A stretch of 53,478 nt of DNA from Lachnospiraceae bacterium. Lineage in GTDB: Bacteria > Bacillota > Clostridia > Lachnospirales > Lachnospiraceae. This document shows positions 11,700 to 21,270 of the stretch, piece after piece; the first letter of the stretch is position 1, and the number at the start of each line of letters is the position of its first letter. The notes below the pieces were generated by a model. The model had not been told where the DNA came from and made no database searches. It saw only the letters and a list, made by a program, of their open reading frames with translations. Where the stretch lies: positions 1 to 53,478 of the forward strand of contig JAFRWN010000141.1 of the NCBI GenBank assembly GCA_017437965.1, given 5' to 3'. A program made the translations under genes and the position numbers.

Positions 11700-13115
11700 A
11701 TGAATTTACACGAAGAATGCGGAGTATTCGGAATATACTCTCCAAAAGAAGAAGATCTTGCCGGTATGTGCTACTATGGGCTTTATGCCCTGCAGCACAG
11801 AGGGCAGGAAAGCTGCGGAATAGTAATAAATCATGATGGACTTTTCACCTCGGTGAAGGAAAAAGGTCTGGTTAGTGAGGTTTTCACCGGGGAAAAGCTT
11901 CAGAAGCTTCCGAAGGGAAACATGGCTGTTGCCCATGCAAGATACGGTACCACAGGGGGAAATATCGCTGCAAACATCCAGCCGATGGAGGTCAATCACC
12001 AGAAGGGCAGGATGGCGATCGCACATAACGGGAACCTTTCAAACGCAGATAAATTAAGGGATGAGCTCGAGCTGTCCGGTGCCATATTCCATAGCACCTC
12101 GGATACCGAGACCATAGCCTATATCATAACAAGGGAAAGACTGAAGACAGGATCGATCGAGGAGGCGGTAAGCCTTGCCATGAACACCATCGAAGGAGCC
12201 TATTCCCTTATTTTAATGTCAGCCAGAAAGCTGATCTGCGCAAGGGATCCCTACGGGTTCCGTCCGCTCTGTTACGGTAAAACAAAGGATGGCCTTGTTG
12301 TTGTGGCATCTGAGAGCTGTGCGCTTCATGCAGTCGGAGCCGAGTTCGTAAGGGATGTGGAACCCGGAGAGATCATAGTTTTTTCTTCCGAGGGCATGCA
12401 GACCATACGTAATCACTGCGGCAAAAAGGAAAGAAAACTCTGTATTTTTGAATACATTTATTTTGCAAGGCCGGATTCGGTGATAGACGGTGTATCGGTA
12501 CACAATGCAAGGATAAGGGCCGGTAAGGTACTTGCCGAGGCACATCCCGTAGATGCTGATCTGGTCATCGGCGTTCCGGATTCGGGACTTGATGCTGCAC
12601 TTGGTTTTGCACATGCATCCGGCATTTCCTACGGAATAGGACTGATTAAAAATAAATATATCGGACGTACCTTTATCGCGCCGGACCACAGGCTTGATGC
12701 CGTAAAGATCAAGCTTTCTGCGATAAAAGAGGTTGTCCGTGGCAAAAGAATCGTGCTTGTCGACGATTCGATCGTCAGGGGAAATACCAGCGGAAGAATA
12801 GTTGCGCTTCTTCGCGAAGCGGGGGCAAAAGAGGTGCACATGCGCATATCTTCGCCGCCTTTCCTTCACCCCTGCTATTACGGAACCGACGTGGACAGCG
12901 AGGATAAACTGATCGCCTGCTCACATACCATAGAGGAAATTGCGGAAATCATCGGGGTCGACAGCCTAGGATATCTTCCCGTCGAAAAGCTCGGAGCCCT
13001 TATAGGTTCAAAGGGAAACGGGTATTGTGATGCCTGCTTTACGGGAAAATATCCCACAGAAATACCATCTGTAGGCAGAAAATTAAGATTTGAACTTCCA
13101 CTTTCGGAAATGTAG
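11700..13115 (+). CDS. purF: Amidophosphoribosyltransferase
   Basis: A 471-residue enzyme for the first committed step of purine synthesis (PRPP plus glutamine to phosphoribosylamine). MNLHEECGVFG shows a short propeptide before the catalytic cysteine (C7), as in Bacillus-type enzymes that mature by self-cleavage. The PRPP loop is IVLVDDSIVRGNTSGRI. Four cysteines suited to the structural [4Fe-4S] cluster are present (KLCIFEYIYF, HPCYYG, and the pair in YCDACF), so this is the oxygen-sensitive Fe-S form, fitting an anaerobe. Start ATG 11700 follows GATGAGGGG. It lies away from other pur genes, grouped instead with other glutamine amidotransferases. Confidence 0.97.
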   Translation: MNLHEECGVFGIYSPKEEDLAGMCYYGLYALQHRGQESCGIVINHDGLFTSVKEKGLVSEVFTGEKLQKLPKGNMAVAHARYGTTGGNIAANIQPMEVNHQKGRMAIAHNGNLSNADKLRDELELSGAIFHSTSDTETIAYIITRERLKTGSIEEAVSLAMNTIEGAYSLILMSARKLICARDPYGFRPLCYGKTKDGLVVVASESCALHAVGAEFVRDVEPGEIIVFSSEGMQTIRNHCGKKERKLCIFEYIYFARPDSVIDGVSVHNARIRAGKVLAEAHPVDADLVIGVPDSGLDAALGFAHASGISYGIGLIKNKYIGRTFIAPDHRLDAVKIKLSAIKEVVRGKRIVLVDDSIVRGNTSGRIVALLREAGAKEVHMRISSPPFLHPCYYGTDVDSEDKLIACSHTIEEIAEIIGVDSLGYLPVEKLGALIGSKGNGYCDACFTGKYPTEIPSVGRKLRFELPLSEM

Positions 13116-13124
13116 TGCTATAAT
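13116..13124 (+). promoter_or_regulatory. Extended -10 promoter before carA
   Basis: TGCTATAAT is a perfect extended -10, 37 bases before the carA start. No good -35 lies at 16-18 bases. It overlaps the end of purF and may give carAB its own transcript. Confidence 0.5.
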
Positions 13125-13161
13125 CTCTCATAAGAAATATTGTTACCCGGAAAGGAACACC

Positions 13162-14295
13162 ATGGATTACAATAAGAAAATCATACTTGAAACCGGAGAA
13201 GAATATCCGGGCTTTTCCTTCGGAGCCGAAAAGGATGCGGTATGCGAGCTTGTGTTCAATACCTCAATGGCAGGCTACCAGGAAATTCTTTCTGATCCTT
13301 CCTATACCTATCAGGCAGTTGTAATGACCTATCCGCTGATCGGAAATTACGGAATGTGCGAGGATAAGGAGAAGGATGCAAGATTTGTAAGTTCGGATTA
13401 TGAATGCGCTAATCCCACGATAGGTGCATTTATTGTAAGGGAATATAACGACGAGCCCTCAAATTTCAGAAGCGTGGAAAGCTTCGGCGAGGTTATGAAA
13501 AAATATGGCATCCCGGGAATTTACGGCATAGACACAAGGAAGCTTACCAGAAGGATAAGGGATAAGGGAAGCATGAAAGTGCTGATCTGCGGCACGGAGG
13601 TAACTCTTGAGGAGGGCCTTGAAAGGCTTAAGAACGAAGATATACCGAAGGATGCGGTACCGAAGGTAAGCCGCAAGGAAATAAGAAGCGTAGAGGCTTC
13701 CGAAAATAATGCTGACGGTGGGAAGCTTCATGTTGTCTGCATCGACTGCGGAATGAAAGAAAATATCGTAAGGAGCATGGCAGACCGCGGAATAAGCCTT
13801 GACATCGTTCCGTGGAATACCGATGCGGAGAAAATTCTTTCTCTTAAACCCGACGGCCTTTTCATATCGAACGGACCGGGAGACCCGACCGATGTGCCGG
13901 AAACGATAGCTACCGTAAAAGCACTGATAGGAAAGCTTCCGATCTTCGGCATATGCCTTGGCCATCAGATCATTTCGCTTGCCTACGGTGCAAAAACCTA
14001 CAAGCTGAAGTTCGGTCACAGGGGCGGAAATCATCCGGTAAAGAACCTTCTGACCGGAAAGATTGAAATCACATCGCAGAACCATTCCTATGCGGTGGAC
14101 ATGGAAAGCCTTAAAGCTACACCGCTTGAAGCCACCCATATCAATCTGCTTGACAATACGATAGAAGGAGTGCGCTGCGCTCGCGACAGCGTTTTCTCGG
14201 TACAGTACCATCCCGAGAGTGCGCCCGGACCCTGCGACAGCTCCTATCTTTTCGACCGTTTTATCGACATGATGAAAGAGAACAAGCAGAAATAA
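13162..14295 (+). CDS. carA: Carbamoyl-phosphate synthase, small (glutaminase) subunit
   Basis: A 377-residue subunit that releases ammonia from glutamine and tunnels it to CarB. The N-terminal half has FGAEKDAVCELVFNTSMAGYQEILSDPSY-type sequence typical of CarA. The C-terminal class I domain carries the nucleophile in PIFGICLGHQIISLAYG, the motif KFGHRGGNHPV, and the His-Glu pair in QYHPESAPGP. Start ATG 13162 was chosen (AAAGGAACACC upstream); the longer frame from 13090 overlaps purF and adds residues not seen in the family. carB follows after 15 bases. Confidence 0.96.
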   Translation: MDYNKKIILETGEEYPGFSFGAEKDAVCELVFNTSMAGYQEILSDPSYTYQAVVMTYPLIGNYGMCEDKEKDARFVSSDYECANPTIGAFIVREYNDEPSNFRSVESFGEVMKKYGIPGIYGIDTRKLTRRIRDKGSMKVLICGTEVTLEEGLERLKNEDIPKDAVPKVSRKEIRSVEASENNADGGKLHVVCIDCGMKENIVRSMADRGISLDIVPWNTDAEKILSLKPDGLFISNGPGDPTDVPETIATVKALIGKLPIFGICLGHQIISLAYGAKTYKLKFGHRGGNHPVKNLLTGKIEITSQNHSYAVDMESLKATPLEATHINLLDNTIEGVRCARDSVFSVQYHPESAPGPCDSSYLFDRFIDMMKENKQK

Positions 14296-14310
14296 AAAGA
14301 GGAAATAAAA

Positions 14311-17300
14311 ATGCCAAAACGTACAGACATAAAAAAGATAATGGTAATAGGCTCCGGCCCGATAGTCATCGGCCAGGCGGCAGAATTTGACTATGCCGGC
14401 ACCCAGGCCTGCCTCGCACTTAGGGAGGAAGGCTATGAAACCGTGCTTGTCAACTCAAATCCTGCAACAATAATGACGGATGAGAGTATAGCCGACAAGG
14501 TTTATATGGAGCCTCTGACTCTTGAATATATAGCAAAGATCATACGCTACGAGCGTCCGGATGCGATACTGCCCGGAATCGGCGGCCAGACAGGACTGAA
14601 CCTTGCCATGCAGCTCGAAAAGAAAGGAATCCTTAAGGAGTGCAGGACTGAGCTTTTGGGCACCAAGTCCGCAAGTATCGAGCGTGCGGAGGACAGACTG
14701 CTTTTCAAGGAACTCTGTGAGGAACTTGGCGAGCCCGTGCTTCCGTCCGAAATTGCGGGGAGCATGGAAGAAGGCCTTCGTGCAATGAAGGACATCGGGC
14801 TTCCCGTTGTTTTGAGACCTGCCTTCACACTTGGTGGCACCGGCGGCGGTTTTGCAGAGACTGAGGAACAGTTTATGGAACTGATGGAGGGAGCACTCCG
14901 TCTTTCACCCGTGCATCAGGTACTGATCGAAAAGAGCATCAAGGGCTATAAGGAAATTGAATATGAGGTAATGCGAGACAAAAACGATACCGCGCTTGCC
15001 ATCTGTAACATGGAGAACCTCGATCCTGTCGGAATCCACACAGGAGATTCCATCGTTGTATGTCCTTCACAGACCCTTTGCAACCGCGAATACCAGATGT
15101 TAAGAAGCTCCGCACTCAAGATAATCAGGGCTCTCGAGATAGAGGGCGGATGCAATGTGCAGTTCGCACTTGATCCCGATTCCTTCCAGTACTATCTGAT
15201 AGAGGTTAACCCGAGAGTTTCAAGGTCGTCCGCTCTTGCTTCAAAGGCCAGCGGCTACCCGATAGCAAGGGTTTCCGCAAAGATAGGTGTCGGCATGACC
15301 TTAGACGAGATCGCAATAGCCAATACTCCGGCTTCCTTCGAGCCTTCGCTTGACTATGTGGTAACTAAAATACCACGCTTCCCCTTTGATAAATTCGCGG
15401 ATGCGAACAATACGCTTTCGACCCAGATGAAGGCAACGGGCGAGGTAATGAGCGTCGGCAGGACCTTCGAGGAAAGTCTTTTAAAGGCTGTCAGGTCGCT
15501 TGAAAACAGCGTATGCCACCTTCATAATCCGAAATTTGACGACAAGGAAACTTCATGGCTTCTTTCATATATCAGAACCGGTACGGATGACAGGATATTT
15601 GCCATCGCAGAGCTATTAAGACGCGACTGTCCGGAAAAGGATATCTTTGATGCCACAAAGATTGACTGTTTCTTCATAAGAAAGCTCCGTAACATCGTGC
15701 TTGAGGAAAAGAAGCTGGCTGAAAATGCTGAAAGGACCGACAGGGACCTTCTTTATGAGGCCAAGCGCATAGGCTTTTCCGATAAGGAGATCGGAAAGCT
15801 TACCGGCAGAAGCGAGAAGGAAATTTTCGGCCTGAGGAAAAAACTAGGTATCATGCCGGTCTACAAAATGATCGATACCTGTGCCTCGGAGTTTGAAAGC
15901 TACATTCCATATTTCTATTCCTGCTATGAGGATGAAAATGAGTCCAGGGTTTCCGATAAAAAGAAGATAATCGTTCTCGGTTCGGGTCCGATAAGGATAG
16001 GCCAGGGCATAGAGTTTGACTATTCCAGCGTTCATGCCGTAAAGACCATCAAGGCAGCGGGCTATGAGGCTATCATAATCAATAACAATCCCGAAACCGT
16101 TTCCACGGATTATACCTGTTCGGACAAGCTCTATTTCGAGCCTCTGACCATAGAGGACGTAATGAACATAATCGAGCTGGAAAATCCCGAGGGCGTGATC
16201 GCAACCCTTGGCGGCCAGACCGCGATAAACCTTGCCGATGCGCTTACCGAAAGAGGAGTAAAGCTGATCGGAACAGACTGTCTTGCAATCGATAAGGCAG
16301 AAAACAGAGATCTCTTTGAGAAGCTTCTTTTAGAGCAGGGAATCCCTCAGCCTCCGGGACGTGCTGTTACCTCGGTTGAAGAAGGAATAAAAGCAGCCTC
16401 CGAGCTTGGCTATCCCGTGCTGGTACGCCCGAGCTTCGTTCTCGGCGGACGTGCGATGCAGATAGTCGCAAAAGAAGAGGAGCTTAAAAACTATATGAAG
16501 ACTGCGGTTGAAATCGATGTGGACAAGCCCGTGCTGGTTGATAAATATATCAGGGGTAAGGAGGTTGAGGTCGATGCGGTCTGCGACGGACGTAATGTCT
16601 TTGTACCCGGTATCATGGAACTTGTTGAAAGAACCGGCGTGCACTCTGGCGATTCCGTAAGCGTATATCCTCCTTACAGTCTTTCCGACAAAGTAAAGGG
16701 CGTACTTCTTAGCTATACCAAGAAGCTTGGCTCCGCAATCGGCATAATCGGACTTTTCAATATACAGTTTATAGTTGACAAAAACGAAAATGTATATATT
16801 ATAGAAGTAAATCCCCGTTCCTCGAGAACGGTTCCCTTCCTTTCAAAAGCTACGGGATACCCGATTGCAGATATTGCAACCCGCGTCATGCTCGGAAGCT
16901 CTCTTAAGGAACAGGGAATATTTGACATATATCCCGAGGAAAGACATAAATATTTCGTAAAGGTTCCGGCCTTTTCGTTCTCGAAGCTCGGCGGCATGGA
17001 TTCCTACCTCTCGCCCGAGATGAAGTCTACGGGTGAGGCCATCGGCTATGATGAAAAGCTTCACAGGGCAGTATACAAGGCCATGATAGCTTCGGGACTG
17101 AAGCTCAAGAACTATGGTACGGTTCTTGTCAGCGTTGCGGACGAGGACAAGGAGGAAACAGTTCCTCTTATCAGGCGTTTCTATAACATGGGCTTCAATA
17201 TCGAAGCCAGCCCGCTGACCGGAGAAGTGCTTAAGAAAAACGGAATACGTACAAGGATAAGACATGTCCCGAGTGAAGGAAGCGACGAGCTTCTCGAATC

Positions 17301-17493
17301 GATCAGGGCAGGCTATGTTTCATATGTCATCAACACGCGTGCCATTCTTTCGGGGGTACACTATGGCAACGGTGTTGCGATCAGACAGACGGCAGCGGCG
17401 CATGGAATCACGATGCTTACAAGCCTTGATACCGTAAGGATGCTCCTTGATGTGCTTGAGGAGCTTACGATCGGAGTTGCGCCGATATTCTGA
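14311..17493 (+). CDS. carB: Carbamoyl-phosphate synthase, large subunit
   Basis: A 1060-residue enzyme making carbamoyl phosphate for arginine and pyrimidines. Two homologous ATP-grasp halves are clear: VIGSGPIVIGQAAEFDYAG and IEVNPRVSRSSALASKASGYPIA in the first, VLGSGPIRIGQGIEFDYSS and IEVNPRSSRTVPFLSKATGYPIA in the second. The last ~130 residues form the MGS-like allosteric domain that binds UMP, ornithine or IMP in homologues. Length is normal. It ends the amidotransferase gene series; 19 bases later begins an unrelated gene on the same strand. Confidence 0.97.
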   Translation: MPKRTDIKKIMVIGSGPIVIGQAAEFDYAGTQACLALREEGYETVLVNSNPATIMTDESIADKVYMEPLTLEYIAKIIRYERPDAILPGIGGQTGLNLAMQLEKKGILKECRTELLGTKSASIERAEDRLLFKELCEELGEPVLPSEIAGSMEEGLRAMKDIGLPVVLRPAFTLGGTGGGFAETEEQFMELMEGALRLSPVHQVLIEKSIKGYKEIEYEVMRDKNDTALAICNMENLDPVGIHTGDSIVVCPSQTLCNREYQMLRSSALKIIRALEIEGGCNVQFALDPDSFQYYLIEVNPRVSRSSALASKASGYPIARVSAKIGVGMTLDEIAIANTPASFEPSLDYVVTKIPRFPFDKFADANNTLSTQMKATGEVMSVGRTFEESLLKAVRSLENSVCHLHNPKFDDKETSWLLSYIRTGTDDRIFAIAELLRRDCPEKDIFDATKIDCFFIRKLRNIVLEEKKLAENAERTDRDLLYEAKRIGFSDKEIGKLTGRSEKEIFGLRKKLGIMPVYKMIDTCASEFESYIPYFYSCYEDENESRVSDKKKIIVLGSGPIRIGQGIEFDYSSVHAVKTIKAAGYEAIIINNNPETVSTDYTCSDKLYFEPLTIEDVMNIIELENPEGVIATLGGQTAINLADALTERGVKLIGTDCLAIDKAENRDLFEKLLLEQGIPQPPGRAVTSVEEGIKAASELGYPVLVRPSFVLGGRAMQIVAKEEELKNYMKTAVEIDVDKPVLVDKYIRGKEVEVDAVCDGRNVFVPGIMELVERTGVHSGDSVSVYPPYSLSDKVKGVLLSYTKKLGSAIGIIGLFNIQFIVDKNENVYIIEVNPRSSRTVPFLSKATGYPIADIATRVMLGSSLKEQGIFDIYPEERHKYFVKVPAFSFSKLGGMDSYLSPEMKSTGEAIGYDEKLHRAVYKAMIASGLKLKNYGTVLVSVADEDKEETVPLIRRFYNMGFNIEASPLTGEVLKKNGIRTRIRHVPSEGSDELLESIRAGYVSYVINTRAILSGVHYGNGVAIRQTAAAHGITMLTSLDTVRMLLDVLEELTIGVAPIF

Positions 17494-17512
17494 AATAAGA
17501 AAAGGATGTATT

Positions 17513-18142
17513 ATGGGTTTATTCAAGAAAAATAATGACAAGGGCGGACTTTATGCCGCCCTTGATGAGTATCTGAGAAATAATTATGTTCCCCCGTTTG
17601 AGGCCGTGGGAAGCGCGGCGCCTATGCAGGCGGCCGGCATGATGAACTTTGCGGCTAAGCAAAGTTCCGCTGTAAACAAAAAGGCAGCCCGGAAGGAAGC
17701 TGCAAGGGTCTTTATGGATGAATGCATGCCGATGATGAACCTTGCAGCAGAGATTTCCGAAGCAAAGCCCGCCCGCTCGATAGACGAGGTGATCGCGCAG
17801 GTTTCGGAGTCGTGGCAGGAAAGCCTGTTCCGCCTCATTGATGAAAAAGGCTTTAGCGATACGGAAGTTTACAAGCGTGCGGACGTGGACAGGAAGCTTT
17901 TTTCAAAGATACGCTGCAGCAGTGACTACAGGCCGAAGAAAAACACCGCAATAGCCTTTGCACTGGCGCTAAGGCTTAATCTTGACGAAACAAAGGATTT
18001 CCTGATGCGAGCCGGCTACGCCCTTTCAAAAAGCAGCAGGGCCGATCTCATTGTCGAATTCTTTATCCAGAATGAAGTATACGACCTGATAACGATCAAC
18101 ACGGCCCTGTATGACCATAACGAGCAGGCACTGAGTTCGTAG
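17513..18142 (+). CDS. Unknown protein with conserved helical C-terminal domain
   Basis: A 209-residue protein (ATG 17513 with AAAAGGATG upstream). The first ~100 residues are low in conservation signals and rich in Ala/Met. Residues ~110-209 (ESWQESLFRLIDEKGFSDTE, KRADVDRKLFSKIRCSSDYR, TAIAFALALRLNLDETKDFL) form a helical block. I have seen this block repeatedly in Firmicute proteins next to macro-domain or tellurite-type proteins. It looks like an XRE-like helix-turn-helix, with DRKLFSKIR as the putative recognition helix. No enzymatic motif is visible. It follows carB by 19 bases but has no evident link to nitrogen metabolism. Its stop codon abuts the half REP element. Confidence 0.6.
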   Translation: MGLFKKNNDKGGLYAALDEYLRNNYVPPFEAVGSAAPMQAAGMMNFAAKQSSAVNKKAARKEAARVFMDECMPMMNLAAEISEAKPARSIDEVIAQVSESWQESLFRLIDEKGFSDTEVYKRADVDRKLFSKIRCSSDYRPKKNTAIAFALALRLNLDETKDFLMRAGYALSKSSRADLIVEFFIQNEVYDLITINTALYDHNEQALSS

Positions 18143-18143
18143 G

Positions 18144-18172
18144 TGGGACGCGGGGACGGTTCTTTTGTCCCA
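18144..18172. repeat. REP-like element, half copy B
   Basis: TGGGACGCGGGGACGGTT followed by CTTTTGTCCCA matches the left half of the complete copies at 3552 and 21378 with one substitution in the arm. TGGGACG...TGTCCCA can still fold as a small hairpin. It starts 2 bases after a stop codon. Confidence 0.75.
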
Positions 18173-18193
18173 TATATCCTTAAGAAAATACGC

Positions 18194-18222
18194 TTGCAAT
18201 ATCTACAGAAATATAATATAAT
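18194..18222 (+). promoter_or_regulatory. Promoter of the ABC-2 transporter operon
   Basis: TTGCAA (18194-18199), 17-base spacer, TATAAT (18217-18222), about 75 bases upstream of the ATPase start. It marks a separate transcription unit from the gene before it. Confidence 0.65.
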
Positions 18223-18298
18223 ATTTATGTTTGATGCATGTAATTATGCGTTGGAAGGATGTAAAGAATTAGGAAATATGATTAAAGGAGAAAAGCCA

Positions 18299-19126
18299 AT
18301 GAGTGAAGCAGTAATATCGGTTGACAAGCTTTACAAGAGCTATGGAAAACATTCCGTTCTCAAAGGCGTAGATATGCACGTTAACCGCGGCGACATCTAC
18401 GGTCTTGTCGGAAAGAATGGTGCCGGTAAAACAACATTGTTCAAAGCTATCCTCGGTCTTTCGACTTTCGAGAAAGGCAGTCTGTCCATACTCGGAGCTA
18501 AAAACGAGGCACAGAACAAAAAGAACAGAAGAAACATAGGTTTCTTTGTAGGAGCAAATTTCTATGATTACCTCAGCGGAAGACAGAATCTAGAGTACTT
18601 CCGTACACTTAAAGGAATCAAGGATGAGAAAGAGGTAGACAGGGTACTTGAGATTGTAGGGCTTGATGCCGAAGCAGCCAAAAAGCCTGCCGGAAGATAT
18701 TCCCTCGGTATGAAACAGAGACTCGGACTTGCCAATGCAATGCTCGGAAATCCTGAAATACTGATTTTCGATGAGCCTACAAACGGACTTGATCCCCAGG
18801 GTATCATGGATGTACGTCATATGATACAGAAGATCAATGAGAAGGAAGGAACAACGATCATCGTTTCCTCGCACATTCTCGGCGAGCTCGAGCATACCGC
18901 TCACCGCTTCGGAATCATCCATGAAGGCGTGCTTATGAAGGAAGTAACCCAGGAGGATTTCAGGCTGGCCGGAAATATCACTTCAATAAACGTTTCCGAT
19001 GCAGATGTGGAAAAGGCAGTAGGACTGCTTAAAGCAAACGGCATCGAAGTAAAGAGCACCGAACAGGCAAAGTCTTCACTGGAAGATTTCTATTTCGGAC
19101 TTGTAGGAGGTGGCGAAAATGCTTAA
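18299..19126 (+). CDS. ABC transporter ATP-binding protein
   Basis: A 275-residue ATPase subunit with Walker A GKNGAGKTT, signature YSLGMKQRLGLA, Walker B ILIFDEPTNGLD and the switch histidine in SSHILGELE. The sequence resembles the bacitracin/lantibiotic-type ABC-2 exporters (BcrA-like), whose members export peptides or confer resistance to them. The substrate cannot be told from sequence. Start ATG 18299 has TAAAGGAG upstream; the frame open from 18143 covers the REP element and is not coding. Its 3' end overlaps the permease start by 8 bases. Confidence 0.9.
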   Translation: MSEAVISVDKLYKSYGKHSVLKGVDMHVNRGDIYGLVGKNGAGKTTLFKAILGLSTFEKGSLSILGAKNEAQNKKNRRNIGFFVGANFYDYLSGRQNLEYFRTLKGIKDEKEVDRVLEIVGLDAEAAKKPAGRYSLGMKQRLGLANAMLGNPEILIFDEPTNGLDPQGIMDVRHMIQKINEKEGTTIIVSSHILGELEHTAHRFGIIHEGVLMKEVTQEDFRLAGNITSINVSDADVEKAVGLLKANGIEVKSTEQAKSSLEDFYFGLVGGGENA

Positions 19127-19871
19127 TTGTTTAAAGGCTGACCTCGTAAGGGTTCAGAAAAAGAAAGCATATATTATCTGCTTGTCAATACTTATCGTAC
19201 TTATGATCGGTATGACTATACTTGCAGCAAGCAAGCTGATCAAGGGCGAAGTAAGTGATCTGTACAGAGTTTTTATGTCTGCAATCTTTACATTTAATTC
19301 ACTGCTCATCGGTATTCCGATTTTCTCTGCAGTTCTGACTGATGATTTCAAGAGCCGTTCACTGCAGACAGCAATCGGACGCGGCATGTCAAGAAGCAAA
19401 CTTGTCTTCACAAGATTTTTTGAGTTTGTGATCGTACTTGCCGAATCCTATCTTCTGATCTCGGTTCTTGTATTCGTATATGGATCGATTATCGGCGTGA
19501 AGGGAAGTGTTTTAACCGATATCATCAATAATCTTTGGGTTGACTCTGTTTCAATAATAGGTTTCTTTGCGGTTTCGATGATTTTTGTGTATATGAAGCA
19601 GACAGGAACAGTCGGTCTTGTTGTTTACATAATACTGGCTCTTAATGCTTTTGAGCTTATCCTTACCGGAATCAGCCAGGTATCGATCTTCAAGAAGAAT
19701 GATATAAACCTTGTTGATTTTACAATCGAAGGGATGAAAGCAAGCATAATGGATGCCGATAAATCCGTAAGTGCCCGTATAATGTGGGGATTTGCACTGG
19801 TTATATTTTTCATCGTGATCCCGCTTATGATCACAAGACAGATTTTCAGAAAGAAAGAATTGGAATTCTAA
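19119..19871 (+). CDS. ABC-2 type permease subunit
   Basis: A 250-residue membrane protein with about six hydrophobic segments (AYIICLSILIVLMIGMTIL, FTFNSLLIGIPIFSAVL, ESYLLISVLVFVYGSIIG, SIIGFFAVSMIFVYM, the segment at TVGLVVYIILALNAFELIL, and a last one ending IFFIVIPLMI). It is the partner of the ATPase with which it overlaps. ATG 19119 is preferred over GTG 19110 because AGGAGG at 19104-19110 gives correct spacing only to the ATG. A terminator follows. Confidence 0.85.
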   Translation: MLNCLKADLVRVQKKKAYIICLSILIVLMIGMTILAASKLIKGEVSDLYRVFMSAIFTFNSLLIGIPIFSAVLTDDFKSRSLQTAIGRGMSRSKLVFTRFFEFVIVLAESYLLISVLVFVYGSIIGVKGSVLTDIINNLWVDSVSIIGFFAVSMIFVYMKQTGTVGLVVYIILALNAFELILTGISQVSIFKKNDINLVDFTIEGMKASIMDADKSVSARIMWGFALVIFFIVIPLMITRQIFRKKELEF

Positions 19872-19891
19872 AAAACCATTTTATAAGGAAA

Positions 19892-19930
19892 GGGTCCTCT
19901 CAGGCTAAAAGTCCGGAAGGACCTTTTTTT
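19892..19930 (+). terminator. Rho-independent terminator after the ABC-2 operon
   Basis: GGGTCCT pairs with AGGACC around the loop and is followed by TTTTTTT. It lies between convergent genes. Confidence 0.8.
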
Positions 19931-19944
19931 ACGTCTCTGACAAT

Positions 19945-20151
19945 TTATTCAAATTCATCCACATCAATATCCGGTGGCGCGTCGATCTCTTTACCGACGT
20001 AGCCGCCGTTTTTTCTCCTCTGCTTTACACATTCGCTTAACAGGTATTCAATCTGCCCGTTTACTGAACGAAAGTCGTCCTCGGCCCACGATGCCAGATC
20101 ATTATAAAGCTTTTCGGAGAGCCGGAGAGGAATCTGCTTCTTTGCTGCCAT
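19945..20151 (-). CDS. Small ribbon-helix-helix (Arc-type) protein
   Basis: A 68-residue basic protein. KKQIPLRLSEKLYNDLASW fits the strand and first helix of a MetJ/Arc ribbon-helix-helix DNA-binding fold. SVNGQIEYLLSECVKQRR is the second helix, followed by an acidic tail ending DIDVDEFE. It lies 1 base downstream of the SPFH gene on the same strand. It may autoregulate the operon through the palindrome at 21252, which is inference. Confidence 0.8.
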   Translation of the reverse strand: MAAKKQIPLRLSEKLYNDLASWAEDDFRSVNGQIEYLLSECVKQRRKNGGYVGKEIDAPPDIDVDEFE

Positions 20152-20152
20152 C

Positions 20153-21202
20153 TTAGTAGATGCTTCCTGAGTTTACTACAGGCTGGGCATCGTGGTTGCC
20201 GCAGAGCACTACAAGAAGGTTTGAAACCATTGCTGCTTTTCTTTCGTCGTCAAGCTCGACTACATTCTTTGCAGAAAGCTGCTCAAGTGCCATCTCAACC
20301 ATGCCTACCGCACCGTCAACGATGAGCTTCCTTGCATCAACTACTGCGGATGCCTGCTGACGCTGGAGCATTGCTGCCGCAATCTCGGGTGCATATGCAA
20401 GACATGTAATCCTTGCTTCAACAATTTCGAGACCCGCATTCTTTACTCTGGCCTGGATTTCATCCTTGATCCTCTGTGCAACGATCTCGCTAGAACCGCG
20501 GAGGCTGCCTTCGTCTGCAACGCCGTCGCCTGTGGTATCAACACCCGGAGCAACGTCATAGGGGTAAAGCCTTACGATGTTACGGAGTGCGGTATCGCAC
20601 TGGAGTGAAAGATATTCCTTATAGTTGTCAACATCGAATACTGCCTTTGCAGTATCAACAACTCGCCATATTACTGCGATTCCGATCTCAATCGGGTTAC
20701 CGAGGCAGTCGTTGATCTTCTGCTTGTCGTTGTTAAGAGTCATCATCTTGAGTGAGATTCTCTTGTCTACGCCGAAGCTTACATTTACCGAATCCTCGCC
20801 TGATTTAAGGCTTGCACCGAAGATTGATTTCCTGTCGCCCGAAACATCACCGCTCTGGCGGAGCTTAGTTGTCGCTGCAGGGTTAACTGCGGAACAGAAG
20901 GGATTTACCCAGTAGAAGCCGTCGCCTTTAAGGGTTCCTAAGTACTTACCGAAGAGGGTAAGAACAAGTGCTTCCTGGGGTTTAAGGACCTTGAGGCCAA
21001 GGAACATGATCCAGCCGAGGCTGACATAGAGAATTCCGATGATCATTACGAAAAAGCCTATGGTTCCGGCAATATTATCGCTGTTGCTGTCAAACAATAT
21101 TGCGCCGAAAACTATCAAAAAGATAGCAACAAGATAGAGCAGGATGCCAAGTATCAGCATTGCCATGCCGTTTTTTCTGGTTGATAAGATTTTTTCTTTC
21201 AT
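20153..21202 (-). CDS. SPFH/band 7 (stomatin-like) membrane protein
   Basis: A 349-residue protein with two N-terminal membrane segments (AMLILGILLYLVAIFLIVFG and a second near residues 45-70). A band 7 domain follows, opening LKPQEALVLTLFGKYLGTLK and containing RIKDEIQARVKNAGLEIVEA, then an alanine/glutamine-rich coiled region (AAAMLQRQQASAVVDARK). Such proteins form membrane microdomain scaffolds. In Firmicutes this subfamily is regularly followed by a small Arc-like protein, as here. Start ATG at 21202 follows AGGAGGTAACATC. Confidence 0.88.
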   Translation of the reverse strand: MKEKILSTRKNGMAMLILGILLYLVAIFLIVFGAILFDSNSDNIAGTIGFFVMIIGILYVSLGWIMFLGLKVLKPQEALVLTLFGKYLGTLKGDGFYWVNPFCSAVNPAATTKLRQSGDVSGDRKSIFGASLKSGEDSVNVSFGVDKRISLKMMTLNNDKQKINDCLGNPIEIGIAVIWRVVDTAKAVFDVDNYKEYLSLQCDTALRNIVRLYPYDVAPGVDTTGDGVADEGSLRGSSEIVAQRIKDEIQARVKNAGLEIVEARITCLAYAPEIAAAMLQRQQASAVVDARKLIVDGAVGMVEMALEQLSAKNVVELDDERKAAMVSNLLVVLCGNHDAQPVVNSGSIY

Positions 21203-21251
21203 GATGTTACCTCCTGAAAAAGTGAGCTGTTATCATAAACAGCCATCCAAC

Positions 21252-21270
21252 TGATATCATAATGATATCA
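21252..21270. promoter_or_regulatory. Palindromic operator over the SPFH promoter
   Basis: TGATATCATAATGATATCA is a perfect 9+1+9 palindrome that covers the -10 of the minus-strand promoter, a classical repressor position. The RHH protein of the operon is an obvious candidate ligand. Confidence 0.65.
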